Positions 1 through 5,282 of a stretch of DNA of 5,282 nucleotides are shown piece by piece (the stretch's first letter is position 1; every line of letters starts with the position of its first letter). The stretch is taken from positions 1 to 5,282 of the forward strand of contig CAZIQL010000105.1 of NCBI GenBank assembly GCA_964541485.1, given 5' to 3'. The notes under the pieces were generated by a model. That model was not told the origin of the DNA. It worked only from the letters and a program-made list of their open reading frames with translations, and searched no databases. The translations under genes were made by a program, and so were the position numbers. The stretch comes from SIG299 sp964541485 (GTDB taxonomy: Bacteria > Bacillota > Clostridia > Lachnospirales > Lachnospiraceae).

Positions 1-303
1 CTCCAGAAATATTTCCGCAAGCCTTTCTACTGTGATTTCTTTTCCTCTGACTCCTTCTGCAATTTCTGCATTCTGACAATATACACACCGCAGATTGCAT
101 CCTGAAAAAAAGACCGTTCCGGACCCTTCTTCACCGGAAATACACGGCTCCTCCCAAAAATGAAGTGCTGCTCTTGCCACTTTTGGATTCTCCGGCACTT
201 TGCAATATCCATATGAATCCGGTTGCTGCGACACCCTTTCCTTCCCGCAATTTCGCGGACACCGGACACACTCTGCCGACATTCTCTCCCTTTTACCTGT
301 CAT
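1..303 (-). CDS. Radical SAM protein, PflX (COG1313)-like, partial: N-terminal 101 residues
   Basis: The gene starts here and runs off the left edge, so only its first 101 codons are present. The radical SAM cluster motif is clear: CNLRCVYC with Cys at residues 69, 73 and 76 (CxxxCxxC), preceded by VFFSG. Upstream lie a four-Cys N-terminal motif (CVRCPRNC, Cys 12, 15 and 19, then Cys 34) and the segment HFWEEPCISG at 48-57. From memory this order matches the PflX group (COG1313), relatives of pyruvate formate-lyase activating enzyme with no settled substrate. Such proteins bind a [4Fe-4S] cluster and cleave S-adenosylmethionine to a radical. The ATG at 303 is chosen because GGAGGAG sits 6 bases upstream. 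A second ATG at 282 has a poorer, closer site (AAGGGAG) and would remove 7 residues. The start lies 3 bases after the kinase stop, suggesting translational coupling. The radical SAM call is firm; the PflX subgroup is likely; the substrate is unknown. Confidence 0.85.
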   Translation of the reverse strand, partial: MTGKRERMSAECVRCPRNCGKERVSQQPDSYGYCKVPENPKVARAALHFWEEPCISGEEGSGTVFFSGCNLRCVYCQNAEIAEGVRGKEITVERLAEIFLE

Positions 304-306
304 TTT

Positions 307-1746
307 CTACTCCTCCGGTACTACCTGCGGCTTCTTTTTTGGTGCCATGCGCTGTCTAGGTATGGTTATGATAAAACTGGTGCCCACCGTGTACTGCGTT
401 CTGATTTTTATTGTTCCTGCATGCGCAAGAATAATCAGCCTTGCAATCGATAGACCCAGACCATGCCCTTCGATTTTGCCCCGGATATCATCGGAACGGT
501 AAAACCTCTCAAACATATGGTTGACGTCTTCTTTTTTCATACCGATTCCGGTATCTTCTATGGTAAGAACACAATTTCCGCCTCTGTTCTCACAGCCAAT
601 AGTAATGGTATCTCCCTCCGATGAATACTTCACCGCATTGTCAATAAACACACGGACAGCCTGCTTTAACAGCTGGTCATCCCCGTATACCGCCACATTC
701 TGAATCAACCGCACTTTAATCTCCCGCCCGGTTGTCACCATGCGGGTTTCTCTTACCATATCCTCCACAACTTCTCCCATGGAAAACCACTCTTTTTGTA
801 CCTTTAACGTTTTCCGGTCATGTCTTGATAAAAACAGCAGCTTCTCTACCAGCTCCTGCATTGCCTTTGATTCTTCTCCAATCGAGTCAATTGCCTCCTT
901 TAATATCTCCGGATCTTCTGCTCCCCATCTTGCCAGCATCCGCACATACCCCTGAATGACCGCAATCGGAGTTCGCAGTTCATGTGATGCGTTGGAAACG
1001 AACTGTTTCTGGCTCTCGTAAGAGTTTTCCAGACGATCCAACATCTCATTAAATACCTCCGTCAACTCCCGTAGCTCTTTCTGCGTTCTCTGAACCGGCA
1101 GACGTTCACTGTGAAGATTTGCTATCGTCAGCGTTCTCGCTGTTTCCGTAAGCTCATAAATCGGACGGAATATCTTTTTATTGTCACCTTTACTCTCTCC
1201 AATAATAAACAATAAAAGAATCAAGTAAACGATTGATGCGTTCTTCAGAAAACTCAGCATTTTCCCAAAGCCTTCGCTCAAATCATAATAAAAAATTACT
1301 TCTCCTTCTTGCGTATTGTAATAAATCCGTTGTCTTTCACAAATTAGTACCTTCCATTCTCTGTCCATTCTTTCCATATGAATATAGTCCAGAAAATAAG
1401 AATAGTCTTTAAAGTTTATTTCTTCCGAAGAATAAAGCGTTAAAACCTCCTCTTCCCACTCTATCTCCACCAGCAACTTCTCCGGCTCTTCCGAGGCAAC
1501 AAATTGAAAAAACGGCTCTTCCCCCAGCTCCAGCAAAACAACCATCTGCTCTGCCGTGTTATAAAATGGCCTTAATTCTTCCCTTAAATACAACAAGCCC
1601 ATAATTGCAAAAAGCAGGCATCCATTAATAAAGAAAATTCGCACATAGTTCAAAGACACACGCAACGAAAGCGAAAGACGGAAATTCTTTATCCAGTCTC
1701 TCATCCATTTCAGCTGTATTCTTTTTTTCCCCTGCGCTTTTTGCAT
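307..1746 (-). CDS. Sensor histidine kinase, ArlS-like (HAMP, HisKA, HATPase)
   Basis: This 479-residue membrane kinase would autophosphorylate on His and pass phosphate to the regulator encoded just upstream. A basic N-terminus leads into membrane helix 1 (about 37-54). An extracytoplasmic domain (about 55-169) is Glu-rich and matches no sensor fold I recognise. Membrane helix 2 is about 170-183. A HAMP-like linker (about 190-240) leads to the HisKA H-box SNASHELRTP with His255. The catalytic domain has the N-box (Asn370 in FIDNAVKYS), G1 box DTGIG (398-402), F-box FERFYRSD (412-419) and G2 box GHGLGLS (427-433), so it looks active. The segment around RWGAEDPEILKEAI resembles S. aureus ArlS as I remember it. 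It ends with a short basic/proline tail (about 465-479). The ATG at 1746 is chosen because GGAGG lies 6 bases upstream; an in-frame TTG at 1773 would add 9 residues but overlaps the T run after the hairpin and has no good site. The ligand cannot be read from sequence. Confidence 0.93.
   Translation of the reverse strand: MQKAQGKKRIQLKWMRDWIKNFRLSLSLRVSLNYVRIFFINGCLLFAIMGLLYLREELRPFYNTAEQMVVLLELGEEPFFQFVASEEPEKLLVEIEWEEEVLTLYSSEEINFKDYSYFLDYIHMERMDREWKVLICERQRIYYNTQEGEVIFYYDLSEGFGKMLSFLKNASIVYLILLLFIIGESKGDNKKIFRPIYELTETARTLTIANLHSERLPVQRTQKELRELTEVFNEMLDRLENSYESQKQFVSNASHELRTPIAVIQGYVRMLARWGAEDPEILKEAIDSIGEESKAMQELVEKLLFLSRHDRKTLKVQKEWFSMGEVVEDMVRETRMVTTGREIKVRLIQNVAVYGDDQLLKQAVRVFIDNAVKYSSEGDTITIGCENRGGNCVLTIEDTGIGMKKEDVNHMFERFYRSDDIRGKIEGHGLGLSIARLIILAHAGTIKIRTQYTVGTSFIITIPRQRMAPKKKPQVVPEE
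310..316 (-). promoter_or_regulatory. Ribosome binding site of the radical SAM gene
   Basis: The minus strand reads GGAGGAG, followed by TAGAAA and then ATG at 303. The site lies inside the last codons of the kinase gene, and the kinase stop TAG falls in the 6-base spacer. It decides the ATG at 303 over the ATG at 282. It also implies that ribosomes ending the kinase could restart on the next gene. Confidence 0.75.
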
Positions 1747-1750
1747 ACCA

Positions 1751-1757
1751 ATCCTCC
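1751..1757 (-). promoter_or_regulatory. Ribosome binding site of the histidine kinase
   Basis: The minus strand reads GGAGGAT, with 6 bases between GGAGG and the ATG at 1746. This near-perfect site fixes the kinase start there. It lies downstream of the hairpin at 1776-1795, so folding of that hairpin would leave it exposed. Confidence 0.75.
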
Positions 1758-1771
1758 ATGTTTTTCGAAGC

Positions 1772-1795
1772 AAAATGCCCGCCCATATGCGGGCA
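1772..1795 (-). terminator. GC-rich hairpin plus T run between regulator and kinase (possible attenuator)
   Basis: On the minus strand a perfect 7-bp stem, TGCCCGC pairing with GCGGGCA around the 6-base loop ATATGG, is followed at once by TTTT and then GCTT. It begins 7 bases past the regulator stop codon and ends before the kinase ribosome binding site. Stem, loop and T run have the shape of a short intrinsic terminator, but the T run is only four bases. Partial termination, or protection of an upstream mRNA end, is therefore more likely than a full stop, because the cognate kinase follows. The role is an inference. Confidence 0.5.
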
Positions 1796-1802
1796 GAGGA
1801 TT

Positions 1803-2492
1803 TTACTCCTTAATCATATATCCGATACCACGAATGGTCTCAATCATATGAAGCTGATATTTATCATCTATCTTCTGTCTTAAATACCGCACATAAACGT
1901 CTACTACATTGGTATCTCCCATGTATTCATAGCCCCAAACCTTGCTCAGCAGCTGCTCTCTGGACATTGCAACGTTCTTATTTTTCAAAAGACACTCTAA
2001 CAAATCAAATTCCTTCTTTGTCAGTACAATAACTTCGGCCCCATAAGATACCTGATGTCCCGCAACATCTACCTTTAACTTGCCAAACTGCAGCTCTTCC
2101 GAAGCTTCCTTACTTCCTTCCTGCGTCTGCTTGGAATGTCTTGTCAAGGTCACACGGATTCTGGCAAGCAGTTCCTCAATTGCAAATGGCTTTGTCATGT
2201 AATCATCCGCTCCCATATCAAGACCTGCCACCTTATCTGTCACATCGTCCTTTGCCGTCAGCATAATGATTGGTACCTGCGACTCCATTCGCACTCTCCG
2301 GCATACTTCCATACCGGAAAGCCCCGGGAGCATAATATCCAAAAGCACTAAGTCCACATCCGGTTCCAATGCCTTTTCAAGACCGGTTCTTCCATCCGCT
2401 GCAAATACAACTTCATAGCCCTCATGCTTTAATTCCAGCTCTAAAAAACGTGCAATCTTTGCTTCATCTTCCACAATCAATATTTTTGCCAT
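1803..2492 (-). CDS. Two-component response regulator, OmpR/PhoB family, ArlR-like
   Basis: This 229-residue DNA-binding regulator has the usual length for the family. The receiver domain (about 1-118) carries the acidic pair Glu8/Asp9, phosphoacceptor Asp52 in LVLLDIMLPG, Thr79 in IIMLTAKDD, and Lys101 in the MTKPF loop after GADDY. A linker rich in Gln, Ser and Glu (about 119-134) leads to a winged-helix domain (about 135-229) with LTKKEFDLLECLL, SREQLLSKVWGY, the recognition-helix region TNVVDVYVRYLRQKI, and the closing IETIRGIGYMI wing. All phosphorylation residues are present. Wording such as LARFLELEL-type helix 1, KVAGLDMGADDY and TNVVDVYVRYLR recalls S. aureus ArlR, but orthology is not shown and target genes are unknown. 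The ATG at 2492 is preceded by AAAGGAT, with 9 bases between AGGA and the start. The gene begins 19 bases after the lgt stop and precedes its probable cognate kinase. Confidence 0.95.
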   Translation of the reverse strand: MAKILIVEDEAKIARFLELELKHEGYEVVFAADGRTGLEKALEPDVDLVLLDIMLPGLSGMEVCRRVRMESQVPIIMLTAKDDVTDKVAGLDMGADDYMTKPFAIEELLARIRVTLTRHSKQTQEGSKEASEELQFGKLKVDVAGHQVSYGAEVIVLTKKEFDLLECLLKNKNVAMSREQLLSKVWGYEYMGDTNVVDVYVRYLRQKIDDKYQLHMIETIRGIGYMIKE

Positions 2493-2511
2493 GCTATCTT
2501 ATCCTTTCCCC

Positions 2512-3309
2512 TTATTCTTCGGTTCCTTCTGTTTCTGTTTTATCCGCAAAAGACCTCTGTTTCCTTCCAAGATATCCACAAAAGAAAAATACTCCCAGTC
2601 CTGCTGCCAGAATAAACAACGAAATAAACTGCGATGTCGATAATACCTTTACACTTCCTCTCGGATCATTCCGCAAAAATTCCAGGAAAAACCGTCCGAT
2701 GCTGTAAAACACCAGATATAATCCTGCCACCTGACCACTTGCTTTCACTTTCTTTGCCAGGTAAACCAGCAGGAAAAAGTGAATAAAATTGAGTCCGCTT
2801 GAAATAAACTGCGTTGGAATCAATGCCACTCCATTCGGAGCAAACTTAGAACCTTCATATATAATGTGGCACCATCCATCCGTCTCTCTTCCGTAACAAC
2901 AACCTGCAAATGCACATCCGATACGGCCAAATGCCTGTGCAAGCGCAATCGACGGCATTACCAGATCAAAATATCTTAAAAAGCTCAGCTTTCTTATTTT
3001 CGTATATAAATAACCGGCAAAAATACCACCGATAATTCCTCCGTACACCACAAATCCGTTTTTAATATCCAAAAGCAGCCTTGGATTTTCGATAATGGAT
3101 TTAATTTCTACAATATAAAATAGAAGCTTCGCCCCGATAATCCCTCCGGTCAGACAGGTGATAGTTAAATAAAACAATTCATCCGGATTGAGTCCCTGCT
3201 TCTTTGCTCTGTATTCTCCCACAAGATATGCCGCAATCACACCAATGGCAATCATCAAACCATATCCGTAAATCGTAATCGGTCCGATTTGCAATAATTC
3301 ATTTTTCAT
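2512..3309 (-). CDS. lgt: Prolipoprotein diacylglyceryl transferase, divergent Cys-rich form
   Basis: Lgt moves a diacylglyceryl group from phosphatidylglycerol to the lipobox Cys of prolipoproteins, the first step of lipoprotein maturation in the membrane. The 265-residue product is a multi-pass membrane protein with hydrophobic segments at about 14-30, 46-68, 86-102, 114-130, 165-185, 195-212 and 227-245. Family marks are IYGYGLM (Tyr16, aligning with E. coli Tyr26), GRIG with Arg129 (E. coli Arg143) and GRFFLEFLRND with Arg206 and Glu210 (E. coli Arg239 and Glu243). Two departures are plain: Tyr89 in VVYGG replaces the essential E. coli His103, and the signature GRxGNFxNxExxG reads GRIGCAFAGCCYG. 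I recall similar Cys-rich versions annotated as Lgt in Clostridia, so this may be a subfamily rather than decay. The E. coli alignment is by eye. ATG 3309 has AAAGGAGAG 7 bases upstream; longer in-frame starts would translate through the hairpin. It leads a likely operon with the regulator. Confidence 0.85.
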   Translation of the reverse strand: MKNELLQIGPITIYGYGLMIAIGVIAAYLVGEYRAKKQGLNPDELFYLTITCLTGGIIGAKLLFYIVEIKSIIENPRLLLDIKNGFVVYGGIIGGIFAGYLYTKIRKLSFLRYFDLVMPSIALAQAFGRIGCAFAGCCYGRETDGWCHIIYEGSKFAPNGVALIPTQFISSGLNFIHFFLLVYLAKKVKASGQVAGLYLVFYSIGRFFLEFLRNDPRGSVKVLSTSQFISLFILAAGLGVFFFCGYLGRKQRSFADKTETEGTEE

Positions 3310-3316
3310 GTCAATT

Positions 3317-3325
3317 CTCTCCTTT
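3317..3325 (-). promoter_or_regulatory. Ribosome binding site deciding the lgt start
   Basis: The minus strand reads AAAGGAGAG, ending 7 bases before the ATG at 3309. It rules against two in-frame alternatives: the ATG at 3330, which lies upstream of this site, and the start at 3378, which would place the whole 3343-3374 hairpin in coding sequence. The protein begun at 3309, MKNELLQIGPITIYGYG, also matches the usual Lgt N-terminus. Confidence 0.8.
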
Positions 3326-3342
3326 CTCATGATAAAGTCAAG

Positions 3343-3374
3343 AAAGCCTTGCAGTAGGATTACTGCAAGGCTTT
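3343..3374 (-). terminator. Perfect 14-bp hairpin after tkt, probable terminator
   Basis: The two arms, AAAGCCTTGCAGTA and its exact complement, flank a 4-base loop (ATCC on the minus strand). The structure begins 35 bases past the transketolase stop and ends 17 bases before the lgt ribosome binding site. On the minus strand the stem's last TTT is followed by CTTGACTTTA, an interrupted T-rich tail; on the plus strand it ends CTTTTCATTC. It therefore probably terminates tkt, though the imperfect T tract could allow read-through into lgt. No gene facing it from the left on the plus strand is seen, so a bidirectional role is not needed. Confidence 0.65.
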
Positions 3375-3409
3375 TCATTCAGTAATCGAAAGGTCAAACA
3401 CCTTTACGA

Positions 3410-5282
3410 CTATTTTACTACAGACTTCACTGCTTTTACAACATTTTCTGTTGTAATTCCGAATTTTTCAAACAAGGTTGCTGCAGGAGCAGATGCACCG
3501 AATCCTGTCATGGTAACCGTTGCACCGTCTAAACCTACATACTTACCCCAACCGTAATCGATTAAAGCTTCAACTGCAACTCTTGCACGTACATTCTTTG
3601 GAAGAACTGCTTCCTTGTACTCTGCAGACTGTTCTTCAAATAAATCCATACATGGCATGGATACGACTCTTACATCAACGCCTTCTGCTGCAAGTACTGC
3701 CTTTGCCTCAACAGCAAGCTGTACTTCAGAACCTGTTGCCATAATGATAGCATCCGGAGTAGCCTTTGTGGAATCCTCTAAAATATAGGCACCCTTTAAC
3801 GCTTCCTTAGAAGAACCTGCAAGCTGTGGAAGGTTCTGTCTGGTAAGAACCAATGCCGTAGGAGTTTCCTTTGAAGTTACTGCGCTGTACCATGCTGCAA
3901 TGGTTTCCGTTGCATCCGCCGGACGGAATACATGGAAGTTTGGCATGGAACGAAGCATTGCAAGCTGCTCAATCGGTTCGTGGGTAGGACCATCTTCACC
4001 AACACCGATACTGTCATGCGTCAGTACGTATGTTGTCGGAATTCTCATCAAGGAAGAAAGTCTTGCCATTGGCTTTACATAATCACTGAATACGAAGAAT
4101 GTAGAAACAAACGCACGTAATCCGTGTAATGTCATACCGTTTCCGATAGCTGCCATTGCAAGCTCACGTACACCAAAGTGTAAGTTTCTGCCTGCATAAT
4201 CCTCCTTAGAGAAGTCGCCCATATCCTTCATGTAAGTCTTTGTGGAAGGAGAAAGGTCTGCTGCACCACCGATTAAGTTTGGTACATAATTTTTTAATCT
4301 GTTTAAGACAACACCGGAAAGATTTCTGGTTGCTTCCGGCTTATCCTCATATGCCCAGAACTCTTCGTTATCAATTAAATCCTTTGCAATATCCATATTG
4401 AATTCTGCATCCCATGCTTCCTTCATTTCCGGATACTTTGCGCAGTACTCAGCAAACATCGCATTCCAAGCTTCTTCCTCCTTTGCCTTTTCCGCAGAGA
4501 TTGCTGCATAATTTGCATATACTTCTTCCGGTACAAAGAATGGCTCCTGTGTCGGCCAGCCTAAGTTTTCCTTAAGTGCTGCCACATTTTCATCACCAAG
4601 AGGCTCGCCATGTGCACTTGCCTTACCCTGCTTTGCAGGACAGCCATAGCCAATCTGTGTCTTTACCATAATCATGGATGGACGTGTGGTATCTGCCTTT
4701 GCTGCTGCAATCGCATTGTGAATTTCCTCTAAGTCATTACCATCCTCTACGACAAGAGTCTGGAAACCGAAAGCTTCAAATCTCTTCTTTACATCCTCAG
4801 TAAATGCGATGTCCGTGTTACCTTCGATGGAAATCTTATTGGAATCGTAAATTACGATTAACTTGTGTAGACCTAAGGTACCTGCCAAAGAGAACGCTTC
4901 GGAAGAGATGCCTTCCATCATACAGCCGTCGCCACCAAGCACATAGGTATAGTGATCAACTACCGGATAATTTTCCTTATTGAACTTTGCAGCCAGATGA
5001 GCTTCTGCCATTGCCATACCAACAGCCATTGCCATACCTGCGCCAAGAGGGCCTGTTGTAGCTTCAACACCCTTCGTATGTCTGTACTCCGGATGACCAG
5101 GAGTTAAGGAACCCCACTGTCTGAACTGCATCATATCTTCCTTTGTAAGGCCGTAGCCAAACAGATGAAGAAGAGAATATAATAATGTAGAACCATGTCC
5201 ACCGGAAAGGATGAAACGGTCTCTGTCTGCCCAATCAGGATTTGCCGGATTGTGCTTCATTTCCTTTGCCCAAACCTCATAA
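3410..5282 (-). CDS. tkt: Transketolase, partial at the 5' end (C-terminal 623 residues)
   Basis: Transketolase uses thiamine diphosphate and a divalent metal to move two-carbon units between sugar phosphates in the pentose-phosphate pathway. The frame is open to the right edge, where YEVWAKE precedes the first visible Met; compared with E. coli TktA (663 residues) about 37 N-terminal residues lie outside, including the SGHPG His. Counting that Met (5260) as 1: GHGS at 21-24, TPGHPE at 53-58, cofactor motif GDGC (110-113) to Asn141, SAHGEPLG with His217, Arg312, catalytic Glu366 in FGVRELAM, GEDGPTHEP with Asp423 and His427, and Arg474 in LTRQNLP. Pyrimidine-binding and C-terminal domains follow in order, so this is a full-length single-chain enzyme, not a split one. 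The stop is TAG at 3412-3410. All visible catalytic and substrate-phosphate residues are kept, so it should be active. The hairpin at 3343-3374 probably ends its transcript. Confidence 0.97.
   Translation of the reverse strand, partial: YEVWAKEMKHNPANPDWADRDRFILSGGHGSTLLYSLLHLFGYGLTKEDMMQFRQWGSLTPGHPEYRHTKGVEATTGPLGAGMAMAVGMAMAEAHLAAKFNKENYPVVDHYTYVLGGDGCMMEGISSEAFSLAGTLGLHKLIVIYDSNKISIEGNTDIAFTEDVKKRFEAFGFQTLVVEDGNDLEEIHNAIAAAKADTTRPSMIMVKTQIGYGCPAKQGKASAHGEPLGDENVAALKENLGWPTQEPFFVPEEVYANYAAISAEKAKEEEAWNAMFAEYCAKYPEMKEAWDAEFNMDIAKDLIDNEEFWAYEDKPEATRNLSGVVLNRLKNYVPNLIGGAADLSPSTKTYMKDMGDFSKEDYAGRNLHFGVRELAMAAIGNGMTLHGLRAFVSTFFVFSDYVKPMARLSSLMRIPTTYVLTHDSIGVGEDGPTHEPIEQLAMLRSMPNFHVFRPADATETIAAWYSAVTSKETPTALVLTRQNLPQLAGSSKEALKGAYILEDSTKATPDAIIMATGSEVQLAVEAKAVLAAEGVDVRVVSMPCMDLFEEQSAEYKEAVLPKNVRARVAVEALIDYGWGKYVGLDGATVTMTGFGASAPAATLFEKFGITTENVVKAVKSVVK

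Noticed and set aside
27..269. Minus-strand 80-codon open frame ending near position 27
   Set aside because: It lies in another frame over the radical SAM gene, and its translation has no domain sense. The frame from 303 gives the CxxxCxxC and CxxCPRxC motifs instead.
165..959. Several plus-strand open frames of 60-100 codons over the kinase and radical SAM genes
   Set aside because: They are antisense shadows with low-complexity Pro/Ser/Leu-rich translations, no good ribosome binding sites and no recognisable domains.
1747..1773. TTG start giving a 488-residue kinase
   Set aside because: The TTG overlaps the T run after the hairpin and has no suitable ribosome binding site, whereas the ATG at 1746 has GGAGG at 6 bases.
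2136..2707. Plus-strand open frames of 71 and 112 codons over the regulator and lgt
   Set aside because: They lie opposite well-supported genes whose full motif sets are in the other strand, and the translations look random.
3329..3334. TATCAT as a -10 box for lgt on the minus strand
   Set aside because: The -35 position 17 bases upstream reads CTACTG inside the hairpin, and the start of transcription would fall in the ribosome binding site.
3310..3378. A 23-residue N-terminal extension of Lgt beginning MKSLAVILLQGF, resembling a signal peptide
   Set aside because: It is encoded largely by the 14-bp hairpin, precedes the strong ribosome binding site at 3317-3325, and is not a normal part of Lgt.
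3520..4120. Plus-strand open frames of 60-74 codons over transketolase, one rich in Leu and Gln
   Set aside because: The Leu/Gln richness is a by-product of reading Ala/Glu/Lys codons in antisense; there are no starts with good ribosome binding sites.
5003..5042. Near-repeat of GCCATTGCCATACC-type sequence
   Set aside because: It encodes the GMAMAVGMAMAEA stretch of transketolase, a normal Ala/Met-rich conserved helix, not a genetic repeat element.

Overview
The window looks like chromosome from a low-to-moderate GC Gram-positive anaerobe of the class Clostridia, most likely a Lachnospiraceae-type organism. This rests on an ArlRS-like two-component pair, a Cys-rich divergent Lgt, a PflX-type radical SAM protein, strong AGGAGG-type ribosome binding sites and A/T-rich codon choice. 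The genus cannot be settled from sequence alone. All five genes lie on the minus strand, so transcription runs from high to low coordinates. I found no convincing plus-strand gene, tRNA, rRNA, CRISPR array or mobile element, and every intergenic gap is about 100 bases or less.

In order of transcription: a transketolase gene enters from the right edge (5282 to 3410), lacking only its first few dozen codons. About 100 bases follow, with a perfect 14-bp hairpin (3343-3374) that probably ends the tkt transcript. Next comes a compact set: a divergent prolipoprotein diacylglyceryl transferase (3309-2512); 19 bases later an OmpR/PhoB-family response regulator (2492-1803); 56 bases later, across a small GC-rich hairpin with a T run, a membrane sensor histidine kinase (1746-307); and 3 bases after the kinase stop, a radical SAM gene (303 to the left edge). 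The last gene has no start-to-stop reading frame inside the window because it runs off the edge, but its CxxxCxxC cluster motif is clear.

Functionally, the kinase and regulator form a cognate signalling pair, most like ArlS/ArlR by sequence feel. Lgt acts in lipoprotein maturation at the membrane. The tight spacing suggests that lgt, regulator, kinase and radical SAM gene are co-expressed, linking envelope lipoprotein biogenesis with an envelope sensor. That link is an inference from layout. Transketolase is pentose-phosphate housekeeping and appears to be a separate transcription unit.

No wholly new system is visible. The points that deserve a second look are the altered active-site residues of Lgt, the hairpin between regulator and kinase, the unrecognised Glu-rich sensor domain of the kinase, and the radical SAM gene coupled to the kinase.
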